Shown here: positions 25,340 to 33,714 of the stretch, piece after piece
How the letters are laid out: each line of letters begins with the position of its first letter
Numbering within the stretch: position 1 is the first letter of the stretch
Assembly (NCBI GenBank): GCA_016235875.1
Contig: JACRII010000028.1
Coordinates: forward strand, 1-42,332
Source of the DNA: Planctomycetota bacterium
GTDB taxonomy: Bacteria > Planctomycetota > Brocadiia > Brocadiales > Brocadiaceae
Reading direction: 5' to 3'
DNA: 42,332 nt
Position numbers and translations under genes: made by a program
The notes under the pieces: model-generated
The model's input: the letters and a program-made list of their open reading frames with translations, nothing else
Database searches by the model: none
What the model was told of the DNA's origin: nothing

Positions 25340-27829
25340 TTACCTTTTTAGCGGGTCGTATAGATCGGACAGGTGGTATACAATATAAATGTTCATCATG
25401 ATGAAAAGAAAGATATAAGTATAACTGGCTGCTCTTGCAATTGTGGCTGTAATTTGATTTTTAAAAAAATCAGAGGCCAGAAAAGGGAGAACACCAACTG
25501 CAAGATAACCTCTATATAACCATGGTGCCTTATATAACTCTCCAGGGAGGATTTCTTTCAACGGGACTGCCATAAGCACCAAGAGTAGTAAAAGCGCCCT
25601 TGCTGTATTGGGTTTTGAAATGAAGTCTCTCATAAAAATACCTCCGGCGATTGCCATAAACGGATATATGGGCATAAGAAACCATCCAAATGGATAGATA
25701 TCCGTCGATAGAGCACAGACGGTCATGAGAAAGATAAAGACGGTTATTGGAACTATCGGATCTCGTTTTCCCATTGAATAGACCATTACAAACCAGAACC
25801 ACAATATATATCCTATGCCAAAATTGGCATAGTTTAAAGCAATTCTCGCGTCCTTTATATACTTAACCACCATATCAAATACGGTACTTTGATGAGCGTC
25901 ACGGAAACTTAACATCTTAAAAAAAGCCTCCGGATTTATTAAATAGTTATACAGCATATAACTTATTGCAACAAAAAATCCAATTCCAGCAATAATGCAA
26001 GCTTCTTTTTTATATCCTTTTCGACCCAATAATAACGGAAGAATCACAATCGCACAGATACCCATTTCTTTGCACCAGAATGATACGCCTGCCAGGAGTC
26101 CTGCAAAGACTACATACATCTTCTTTTGACATTCACTATATTTTAAAATACATAATATTCCCGAAACAAGAACGAGTGCGAGCAAACAATCACCTTTTGC
26201 AATTCGTCCAGAGGCAACGATGAGTGGAACTGTAGCATACAGCAAGCTGGCAATGATGGAAACTGCATTGGATTTGTATATTTTATAAGAGACGAGAAAT
26301 ACAAGAATGATCGTGAACGTTGATAAAAAAATGGGAGTCAGTCGGATAGTAGTCAAACGACAATCTAAATAATCTTTGGCCCCAGAAATACTCGGTGGAA
26401 TACCGGCAAAAATAGAAAATAAAGGGGGATGTGCTATGTAACGTTTCACGATGATAAAACTATCCCCAAACCATTTCATAAATTTTTTATCTTCGTTTTT
26501 ATAGGCCGATACAAAATAAGCGCCTTCCCACGATTTGGGTCCATCACCATGCAGGATATGATAACCATTCCACGCCTCCTGGTAACTATCCATCGTATCA
26601 CCGTGTGGTGGAACTACACTATAATCGTTAAGCCGCAAAGTAGCACCGAGAATAACAATGAGAATCAAGGCAACTATAGACCAATTTTGGTTTACATATG
26701 CAAAGTATCCTTGAATGCGATTTTTGATTACGTTCCTAAATACGAGAAAGAAGCCAAGATAAATGATAAGGAGTGCAACAATAATTCCTATTGCATACCA
26801 TACTTTAGCGCTGCCAAAGACTGTCATATCTTCAGAAGGCAATAAATATCGTGAGGAGATGTTTGTGGGTTTACTATCACCGGGTTTTTGCCAACGCAAA
26901 TTCAGAGTAGCGTACTTTGCCTGATTACAATAATTGATTTGGATGGGTTTCCAGCCTTTTTTCAAGTGAATTTGTGCTTCTGAATTACTTCCAGTATGGT
27001 ATTTTAAAACAAGTTGTGCATCTATAAATAAAAACACATTATTACCATTAGTGTTAACTTTAAATGTATACTCACCGTTTTTGGGTATCCAAATAGATCC
27101 CCTCCAAAGGATGTTATAGTTGGGAATATCAGTGGGTGGTTCAAAACGGTAATTATCCCAATAGTTCACATAATATGTCCTGAGTATTCCGTAATTAGTA
27201 AATGCTAAGGTAGGATCGTTTTTTCTGAATACGACATAAGATTTATCAATGGTGTCATCGGGTTCAATTTTCAAAGTATAAGGTGTCGTGGTGTCGATTG
27301 TATGTAAATCCTGGATTGTTGTTTCCTGATAGAATTGAGTGGGAGGTATTGCTGTTTCATCTACATCTCTATACTTCCACTTAAGATATACCACAGCACC
27401 TCCGCCCTGATCAAAATATGTTAAGTGAAAACGATAAAACCCAGGCTTAAGGAGTACCGTTTGTGTTTTTTCTTGAAGTCCGTGAGTCCCGCCATTATCG
27501 ATGATAAGTTGACCATTGAGAAACAGCGCAGACCCATCGTCGGAGCCTAATATAAAGGTATAATTACAACGATGTCGTATTTTTAAAAGGCCGTCCCATT
27601 CTATGGTAAATGGAGATTGGTAAGATTTTTTATCTTCAGAATGCCACTCAATATTTATTGGCATTTTCTCTGTTGTTTCTTCTATGAGAGATCCTTTTGG
27701 GTATCCTTCGTAAATCTTTTTTTTGAGGTAGGGCTGTGTTTCTGATAAAGATATATCAATCGGACGAAGGGACGGATCTTCTTCAGGAATGAATAGATAG
27801 TATCCAGTCAAACCATGACTGGGCAACAA
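25340..27829 (-). CDS. GT-C glycosyltransferase with two N-terminal PA14 domains
   Basis: This protein is 829 residues from TTG 27829. It carries PA14 domain 1 at about 5-165 (GSDDGSALFLNG near residue 96; IIDNGGTHG), PA14 domain 2 at about 225-335 (WRGSIWIP, FLFIDAQLVL), a hydrophobic segment at about 350-372, and a multispanning GT-C module with the motif PPHGDTMDSYQEAW near residue 410, an acidic first loop typical of the fold. Upstream of 27829 the same frame stays open to a TAG at 27935-27937 and encodes a strongly hydrophobic stretch (LLITLLIILLIGGIYTGIKL), yet it has no ATG, GTG or TTG. Without it the PA14 domains would lack an export signal. The true start may be a rare codon such as ATC near 27931 or 27925, preceded by AGAGG, or a base change. 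The divergent gene at 28102 shares this control region. Confidence 0.82.
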   Translation of the reverse strand: MLPSHGLTGYYLFIPEEDPSLRPIDISLSETQPYLKKKIYEGYPKGSLIEETTEKMPINIEWHSEDKKSYQSPFTIEWDGLLKIRHRCNYTFILGSDDGSALFLNGQLIIDNGGTHGLQEKTQTVLLKPGFYRFHLTYFDQGGGAVVYLKWKYRDVDETAIPPTQFYQETTIQDLHTIDTTTPYTLKIEPDDTIDKSYVVFRKNDPTLAFTNYGILRTYYVNYWDNYRFEPPTDIPNYNILWRGSIWIPKNGEYTFKVNTNGNNVFLFIDAQLVLKYHTGSNSEAQIHLKKGWKPIQINYCNQAKYATLNLRWQKPGDSKPTNISSRYLLPSEDMTVFGSAKVWYAIGIIVALLIIYLGFFLVFRNVIKNRIQGYFAYVNQNWSIVALILIVILGATLRLNDYSVVPPHGDTMDSYQEAWNGYHILHGDGPKSWEGAYFVSAYKNEDKKFMKWFGDSFIIVKRYIAHPPLFSIFAGIPPSISGAKDYLDCRLTTIRLTPIFLSTFTIILVFLVSYKIYKSNAVSIIASLLYATVPLIVASGRIAKGDCLLALVLVSGILCILKYSECQKKMYVVFAGLLAGVSFWCKEMGICAIVILPLLLGRKGYKKEACIIAGIGFFVAISYMLYNYLINPEAFFKMLSFRDAHQSTVFDMVVKYIKDARIALNYANFGIGYILWFWFVMVYSMGKRDPIVPITVFIFLMTVCALSTDIYPFGWFLMPIYPFMAIAGGIFMRDFISKPNTARALLLLLVLMAVPLKEILPGELYKAPWLYRGYLAVGVLPFLASDFFKNQITATIARAASYTYIFLFIMMNIYIVYHLSDLYDPLKR

Positions 27830-28101
27830 TAGTTTGATGCCTGTATATATGCCACCTATTAACAGGATAATGAGAAGGGTTATTAAGAGGCCTTTTGATT
27901 TTGAGAATGGTGAGTTATGGATTACGATATACCTCTAAATAGTAACGGTGACTTAAATTCACTATTGTTATTCAAAACTATGTTAATATAATATATTAAG
28001 AATTGTTTGTAAATAATCAAACGATTTATATAGCTTTGTCGAAAGTAATTGATTTGATTTTAAAAAGAGAAAGGGAAAAACTTAAAAAGTAAGATTATTC
28101 T

Positions 28102-30507
28102 ATGACGTTCGTTGTTCTATTTATTATTATTTCAATCATAACAGGATTTTTGCTTACCTATTTTCTGTCAGCAAGATATTCAATCTTTGAAAGAATTGCT
28201 TATGGTACGGTTATTGGGTTGGGATTATACACATGGATTGTTTATCTATTTTCATTAATGTGGGGACTTCAGATTAAAAGCCTCTATATTTCGGCTATCT
28301 TGCTTATAGCGCTTTGTTCCGTAATTTTAATAATCAAATGGACCTCTTTTAAAGAAAGTATCCTCAGTGAAATACGAGATATAAAAAACGATTTTCTTCT
28401 CAATACAATATCCTATTATGTGCATATTGCAGTATTTTCGTTTTTTACTACGATATTTTGGCGTCTATTCTATAGAACGATCATCTGGAAAAAGGACGGG
28501 ATGTATATTGGCCTTCCAAACAATTATGGAGACTTACCACTCCATCTGGCCTATATCACATCTTTTGTTTGGGGGAATAATATCCCTCCCCAGGACCCAT
28601 CTTTTGCGGGTGAGAAACTGGCCTATCCATTCCTATCCGATTTCCTATCTGCTATTTTTCTTAAGCTAGGTTTAGATTTTAGAGACATATTGTTCATTCC
28701 CGGTCTATTATTGACTGTTGCTTTTTACAGCATATTCTATTACTTTGCTTATCGTTTGACGAAAAGAAGGTTCACTGCAGTAATTTCTGCATTTATATTT
28801 TTTTTTACCGGAGGGTTTGGCTTTTATTACTTCTTACAAGACCTTTCACATACTTCGGGCAATATCTGGTCATTCCTCATGAACCTCCCCCGGGATTACA
28901 CGAAAATACCTTCCCTGAATTACCATTGGATTACACCGTTGACGTGTCTTAACATACCACAACGGCCATTTCTCTTTGGTTTTCCCATTACAATGCTAAT
29001 TTTTACTCTTCTCTACACGGGTATCGAACATAAAAAATGGAGAGAATTTCTCTTTGCAGGAGTTCTCGCCGGGGCATTGCCTTTCTTTCACTCACACAGT
29101 TTCCTGGCTATGCTAATGGTCACCATCCCATTGGGCATCATATTTTGGGACTGGCGTAAGTGGATTTTGTTTTTTATGCCAGCCTTTATACTATCACTAC
29201 CGCAGGTGCTTTACCTTTCGGGACACGTCGGTGGAGGAAGTTTTTTTAAACCAAGTTTTGGATGGACGGCGGGTAAGGAAAATTATTTTTGGTTCTGGCT
29301 AAAGAATACCGGACTTTTCTGGCCTTTGATAATAGCTGGATTCACAACAATTTTCATTTTTCGTAAGGGCACGGATCACCGTGCCCCTACACATCTTGGA
29401 TTTTATTCTTTACCATTTATGATACTTTTTCTGTTACCCAATATGGTGCTTTTTGCGCCGTGGAACTGGGATAACATAAAAATATTGATCTATTGGTTTC
29501 TTGGTACGACACCTATGGCGGCTCTTGCACTAACGTGTTTGTATAAAAACAAGCGTTTCAGGATTCCCTCACGGATAGGCTTTTTCATTATTATGTTTGT
29601 TCTAACAGTTGCAGGAGGTATTGATGTTTTTAGATATGCCGTAGCACCCATTTCTGGATGGAAAGAATTTAGTGCAGAAGAAGTGAAGCTTGCCAAACGC
29701 ATTTCTATTGAAACTCCTCCAGATGCAATTTTTTTAAATGCACCGATATTTAACCATCCTGTGTTTTTGTCCGGTAGAAAGTCATTAATGGGTTATCCAT
29801 CTCATATATGGAGCCACGGCTATAACGATGCCCATAGACGTGAACAAGATATCCAAACGATGCTAAAAGGTAAATCTGATGCAATTGCATTGATAAATAC
29901 ATATAAACCTTTCTACGTTACGGTCGGTCCGTACGAAAAACGTATCGGTGTAAACAAGAAATTTTTTGACACAAATTACCCATGCATTATTACCACAGAG
30001 AACTATAGAATCTATGACCTTACCAAACGGAAGGACAGACAACCATTCGCCCCAATGGTGGGCAACAAGCAAAATTTGATCGATGAAAGGTATGGATTAA
30101 GTGGATCTTACTATGGTAACACGAATTGGGAGGGTGAATCAGTATACGAAGAGATTAATGAAGACATTGAATTTAATTGGTTCAATGAAGAAGAAAAGCC
30201 CATACCAAGTCCTTTTAGCGCAATGTGGAAAGGTTATATCGAGATTAATACGCCGGGTATATATACATTCAAATTGACCTCGGATGATGGCTCCTGGCTT
30301 TACATAGACGATATTTTGGTGATAGACAACGGTGGCAATCATGCGACAAAACCTGTGGCAGGTATGGTTGCATTGGAACCCGGCAAACACAAAATAATGA
30401 TCAAATATTTTGATGCCGGAGGCGGGGCCATTATAAACATGACATGGGTACCACCTGGTGGTGTTGAAGGGAAGATACCGGTAGAAAAATTAAAGATAAA
30501 AGATTAA
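28102..30507 (+). CDS. GT-C-type membrane glycosyltransferase with C-terminal PA14 domain
   Basis: This is an 801-residue protein. Residues 1 to about 520 hold roughly a dozen transmembrane segments with the conserved-looking loop NYGDLPLHLAYI (about 145-156), NIPPQDPSFAGEKLAYPFLSDF in part, and PFFHSHSFLAML. After a soluble stretch (about 520-650), a PA14 domain covers about 655-801 (MWKGYIEI, TSDDGSWLYIDD near residue 727, VIDNGGNHA, YFDAGGGAI). ATG 28102 starts with a weak ribosome site. A 28-bp palindrome at 29363-29390 adds a short loop near residues 421-430. The last residues, KLKIKD, and the stop are encoded by a repeat that flanks the next gene, so the natural C-terminus may be altered. 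The enzyme class is inferred from the loop and topology; the donor sugar is unknown. Confidence 0.8.
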   Translation: MTFVVLFIIISIITGFLLTYFLSARYSIFERIAYGTVIGLGLYTWIVYLFSLMWGLQIKSLYISAILLIALCSVILIIKWTSFKESILSEIRDIKNDFLLNTISYYVHIAVFSFFTTIFWRLFYRTIIWKKDGMYIGLPNNYGDLPLHLAYITSFVWGNNIPPQDPSFAGEKLAYPFLSDFLSAIFLKLGLDFRDILFIPGLLLTVAFYSIFYYFAYRLTKRRFTAVISAFIFFFTGGFGFYYFLQDLSHTSGNIWSFLMNLPRDYTKIPSLNYHWITPLTCLNIPQRPFLFGFPITMLIFTLLYTGIEHKKWREFLFAGVLAGALPFFHSHSFLAMLMVTIPLGIIFWDWRKWILFFMPAFILSLPQVLYLSGHVGGGSFFKPSFGWTAGKENYFWFWLKNTGLFWPLIIAGFTTIFIFRKGTDHRAPTHLGFYSLPFMILFLLPNMVLFAPWNWDNIKILIYWFLGTTPMAALALTCLYKNKRFRIPSRIGFFIIMFVLTVAGGIDVFRYAVAPISGWKEFSAEEVKLAKRISIETPPDAIFLNAPIFNHPVFLSGRKSLMGYPSHIWSHGYNDAHRREQDIQTMLKGKSDAIALINTYKPFYVTVGPYEKRIGVNKKFFDTNYPCIITTENYRIYDLTKRKDRQPFAPMVGNKQNLIDERYGLSGSYYGNTNWEGESVYEEINEDIEFNWFNEEEKPIPSPFSAMWKGYIEINTPGIYTFKLTSDDGSWLYIDDILVIDNGGNHATKPVAGMVALEPGKHKIMIKYFDAGGGAIINMTWVPPGGVEGKIPVEKLKIKD
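29363..29390. repeat. 28-bp palindrome inside the 801-residue glycosyltransferase gene
   Basis: GTAAGGGCACGGAT meets CACCGTGCCCCTAC; eleven of 14 pairs match. It has the same length and ends as the two copies in aroDE. It encodes RKGTDHRAPT between two membrane segments. Confidence 0.82.
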
Positions 30508-30974
30508 AGACAAAAGATAAAAAAGGAGAATGTGCCATGACGATAAAACATAACGTTGAGTCTAATAAAGGCAAATTGATTATATCTGAAAAAACTGCGA
30601 ACTATAAAATAGATTTGAGAGAACGTTTAGTTGATTTTGCTGTAAATACTATTAAATTTTTAGGAACTATTCCTTACAGAAAAGAATATGACGTGATTCG
30701 TTATCAGTTATCAAAAGCTGCTACCTCAATTGGCGCTAATTATGAAGAAAGTCAGGCCTCTACACCAAAGGAATTCCACGCAAAAGTAGCAATAAGTCTG
30801 AGAGAATCACTGGAAACCTGTTTTTGGTACAAAGTTATAAACAAACTCAACCTGGGAAAAGAAGATATACGCAGATATTTAATCCGAGAATCAAAAGAAA
30901 TATCTCTAATCATGGGTTCAATTGCATCAAAAGCTAAATAACAATAGAATTGTTTATCTTTTATCTTTTATCTT
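30491..30974. repeat. Inverted repeats flanking the intact four-helix-bundle gene
   Basis: The left arm (30491-30521) is built of AAAGATAAAAGA and AGACAAAAGATAAA, and the right arm (30953-30974) of TTTATCTTTTATC and TTTATCTT. They pair imperfectly across the gene at 30537-30941. The left arm includes the last six codons of the upstream glycosyltransferase; the right arm ends six bases before the ATG of the next one. This makes the gene look like an inserted cassette. Confidence 0.6.
30537..30941 (+). CDS. Four-helix-bundle protein (23S rRNA IVP / S23 family)
   Basis: This is a 134-residue protein of the PF05635 family: DLRERLVDFAVNTIKFLG (helix 1), VIRYQLSKAATSIGANYEESQAST (helix 2 and the family signature A-x-SIGANYEE), then ISLRESLETCFWYKVINKL (helix 3) and the C-terminal helix. 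The family includes proteins encoded in intervening sequences of 23S rRNA genes and the Avd protein of diversity-generating retroelements. It is also common as isolated mobile-looking genes in environmental genomes. GGAG lies eight bases before ATG 30537. It interrupts a run of glycosyltransferase genes, and flanking inverted repeats suggest insertion. No reverse transcriptase is present, so a retroelement role has no support here. The function is unknown. Confidence 0.88.
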   Translation: MTIKHNVESNKGKLIISEKTANYKIDLRERLVDFAVNTIKFLGTIPYRKEYDVIRYQLSKAATSIGANYEESQASTPKEFHAKVAISLRESLETCFWYKVINKLNLGKEDIRRYLIRESKEISLIMGSIASKAK

Positions 30975-30980
30975 CAAACC

Positions 30981-32975
30981 ATGAAAGAACGACAAAACCA
31001 AATAATTCCACTACTCATCGCTTTTTTTGTACCCATTTTCATTGCATCATTGATCCGTTTTTGGGACATAGACCTCAGACCTCTTCATTCGGACGAAGGG
31101 GTGAATAGTTTTTTCTTGTTGAATTTATATAATAACAATTATTACCACTACGACCCTGCCAATTACCACGGACCATTCCTCTATTATATTGGTTTAATTC
31201 CATTTTATGTTTTGGGAATTTCTGATTTTTCGTTCCGGCTCATGCCTGTCCTGTTTGGCATTATGGTTGTTGCATTACTGTATCCTTTACGGAAAAGAAT
31301 TGGCAAGATGGGTTTACTGACAACGGGATTACTTATTGCCGTTTCTCCGGCAAATTCTTTTTTTTCAAGGGATACCATTCATGAAACCTATTTAGTCTTC
31401 TTTTCACTCGCAGCCGTTGTTTCATTTTTTCTTTACTCTGAAACAAGGAAATCGAGGTACATATTTTTCGCTGCCGCAAGCCTCGCCTTTATCATTACCA
31501 TAAAAGAAACTTATATAATGACTTTTGCCGTCTATGCATTGTCTTTAGCTATTGCGTATGGTTATGAAATTGTTTTCTTCCCTAAAGGAGCCAGATTCCG
31601 ACATTTTAAAGATGTCTTTGCCACATTTGCGATTGATTGCAAGAAAAACAAATATGCCATAGGTATTAGTGTCGGGGTATTTTTGCTTATCAATTTTTTG
31701 TTTTACTCATCTTTTTTTACGTATTATGCTGGCATTAAGGGTATTTTGACCACACTTAAAATATGGTCAAAAACTGGTGTACATATTGGTGGTCATGCCA
31801 AGCCCTTTATTTATTATTTTAAGGTGCTGTATAAGTTTGAACTTCCTATTCTGGTTCTTGGAATCGCTGGATTTTATTATGCATTCAGACGCGGGAACAA
31901 ATTTACCGTCTTCGTATCATTATGGGCAATTTTCATCTACATCATCTATTCTTTGGTACCATATAAAACACCATGGCTAATTCTGAACATCACACTCCCG
32001 TTTACCATTCTGGCGGGTATTTTTGTAAATGGCATATTTGGAATAGTAAAAAAAAGATGGCATTACGCTATCTTTTATCCAATATACGCGATCATTTTCG
32101 GTTTTTTTTGTTATCAGTCCATTATGTTAAATTTTAAAAATTACGACGATGAACGATACGAACTGGTTTATGTTCAGACCAAACGAGGTGTTTTTAATTT
32201 ATTAGACAGAATGAAATCACTCTCAAACTCTTGTGGGAAGAATATGGTCGTCAATGTTGTTTCTAAAGAATATTGGCCATTACCCTGGTATTTCAGGGAG
32301 TATAAAAATGCAAGGTTCTGGGGTCACGTTATTGACAATCCCAACGCCCCTGTTATCCTGGTGGATAAGAGTGGAGAAAGCAAACTAAAGGAAAAATTAA
32401 AGGGAAACTACAAGAAAGAGCGGTTTGTATTACGGCCTGGTGTATGGCTCGTAGCTTATATACAAGAAGGTCTGTATAACGCCGTATATAGTGAAGAAAC
32501 AACATCAAAGGCAGCGACCCTGCCAATTACCAAAGTTTCTAAGGATGAATTAGAGCAGGGATTGATAGGTAAATATTATTACAATATCGAATGTATCGGA
32601 ACGCCTTTTTTGTCCAGGGTGGAAAATAATGCCATTTCCTTTACCTATAATGATGAAACACAAAAGCCCTACAGGTCTCCTTTTGGCATCGAGTGGGAAG
32701 GATATCTGTCCATAGCGCAAAAGGGAGTCTATCAATTTGCAACAAAATCGGATGATGGTTCAGTTGTTTATATTAATGGGAAACTGGTCGTTGACAATGA
32801 CGACCTTCACGCAACGAGGCATATTTCCGGGGTTGCCTCACTAGATGAGGGATTTCACCATGTTCGAGTGAAATATTTCGATGGCGGGGGTGGCGCCGTT
32901 ATGGAATTTTTATGGACACCACCTGGTGGAAGCGAGTCCCTTGTTCCACTTCAAGTTTTATTTCATAAAAAATGA
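30981..32975 (+). CDS. Agl23-like (TIGR03663) GT-C protein with C-terminal PA14 domain
   Basis: This 664-residue protein has the N-terminal GT-C loop RPLHSDEGVN (about 34-43) with the acidic pair D-E, then YHGPFLYYIG, RLMPVLFGIM and FSRDTIHETY. These features resemble the TIGR03663 family, named flippase activity-associated protein Agl23 in archaea. Transmembrane segments span about 1-390. Residues about 523-664 form a PA14 domain (WEGYLSIAQKGVYQF, KSDDGSVVYING near residue 591, VDNDDLHATRH, YFDGGGGAVMEF). ATG 30981 lacks a ribosome site, because the preceding bases belong to the inverted repeat around the four-helix-bundle gene; expression may depend on that cassette's transcript. It ends three bases from the stop of the convergent GT2 gene. 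Confidence 0.86.
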   Translation: MKERQNQIIPLLIAFFVPIFIASLIRFWDIDLRPLHSDEGVNSFFLLNLYNNNYYHYDPANYHGPFLYYIGLIPFYVLGISDFSFRLMPVLFGIMVVALLYPLRKRIGKMGLLTTGLLIAVSPANSFFSRDTIHETYLVFFSLAAVVSFFLYSETRKSRYIFFAAASLAFIITIKETYIMTFAVYALSLAIAYGYEIVFFPKGARFRHFKDVFATFAIDCKKNKYAIGISVGVFLLINFLFYSSFFTYYAGIKGILTTLKIWSKTGVHIGGHAKPFIYYFKVLYKFELPILVLGIAGFYYAFRRGNKFTVFVSLWAIFIYIIYSLVPYKTPWLILNITLPFTILAGIFVNGIFGIVKKRWHYAIFYPIYAIIFGFFCYQSIMLNFKNYDDERYELVYVQTKRGVFNLLDRMKSLSNSCGKNMVVNVVSKEYWPLPWYFREYKNARFWGHVIDNPNAPVILVDKSGESKLKEKLKGNYKKERFVLRPGVWLVAYIQEGLYNAVYSEETTSKAATLPITKVSKDELEQGLIGKYYYNIECIGTPFLSRVENNAISFTYNDETQKPYRSPFGIEWEGYLSIAQKGVYQFATKSDDGSVVYINGKLVVDNDDLHATRHISGVASLDEGFHHVRVKYFDGGGGAVMEFLWTPPGGSESLVPLQVLFHKK

Positions 32976-32977
32976 CA

Positions 32978-33706
32978 TCATCTATAGTCGCCTTTTAAAT
33001 CTTTAATTTTTATTCCTATCAGGTCTTTGAACATTTGAAGGGAATGTTTTATAGGGCTGACCTTACTTAATGTAGAGTTTTCCCAGCGAATAGGGATTTC
33101 CTTGATCTTGAAATTATACTTCCGTGATAAATAAAGAGCTTCAACATCAAAGGAAAAACCATCGATTTTACACCTGCTGAAGACTGTTTTGACAACATCT
33201 CTTTTAAATCCTTTAAATCCGCACTGCGTATCTATAATCCCTTTCAGCAACACCGTGTTTACCATGAAATTGAATATCTTCCCCATCTTTTCCCTGTACC
33301 AGGGTTGATGGACGATGATGTTGGAGCCTGCTATACTTCTTGACCCGATAACTACATCATAGCCATTCATAAGATACGGCAGACATTTTTCTATCTCTTC
33401 GATAGGGGTGGAAAGGTCTGCATCAGTAAAAAAGACGTATTCCCCTTTCGCAGATAACATTCCTCGTCTGACTGAATAACCTTTGCCCTTGTTCTGCCCA
33501 TTCGTAAGAATAAGAATGTGTTTGTCTGACTTTGCAAAATTTTCTACTATTTGTAAGGTGTTATCCGTAGAGCCATCATCCACTACAATGATTTCAAACG
33601 GAAAGCCTTTTGTGGAAAGATATGCATAAATCTTACTGAGGGTAGGCAATAACCTTTTTTCCTCGTTATAGGCAGGAATTATTACTGATAGGAAGCATTC
33701 TTTCAT
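32978..33706 (-). CDS. GT2 glycosyltransferase, dolichyl-phosphate glucosyltransferase-like
   Basis: This 242-residue soluble or peripheral enzyme resembles dolichyl-phosphate beta-glucosyltransferase. It has LSVIIPAYNEEKRL, VVDDGSTDNT (about 43), GKGYSVRRGM, the DADLSTP metal site (about 95), GSRSIAGSN, QCGFKGFKR and the C-terminal IPIRWENS. It would charge a polyprenyl phosphate with a sugar in the cytoplasm. Unlike the GT2 at 18348, it has no C-terminal membrane segments. It is the last gene of the secretion operon, only eight bases after gspF, yet its function fits the neighbouring GT-C genes. This position ties glycosylation to the secretion machine. Confidence 0.92.
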   Translation of the reverse strand: MKECFLSVIIPAYNEEKRLLPTLSKIYAYLSTKGFPFEIIVVDDGSTDNTLQIVENFAKSDKHILILTNGQNKGKGYSVRRGMLSAKGEYVFFTDADLSTPIEEIEKCLPYLMNGYDVVIGSRSIAGSNIIVHQPWYREKMGKIFNFMVNTVLLKGIIDTQCGFKGFKRDVVKTVFSRCKIDGFSFDVEALYLSRKYNFKIKEIPIRWENSTLSKVSPIKHSLQMFKDLIGIKIKDLKGDYR

Positions 33707-33714
33707 TAATCAAA

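Noticed and set aside
30537-30941. Avd gene of a diversity-generating retroelement
   Set aside because: The family fits, but there is no reverse transcriptase, template repeat or variable-repeat target gene in the window.
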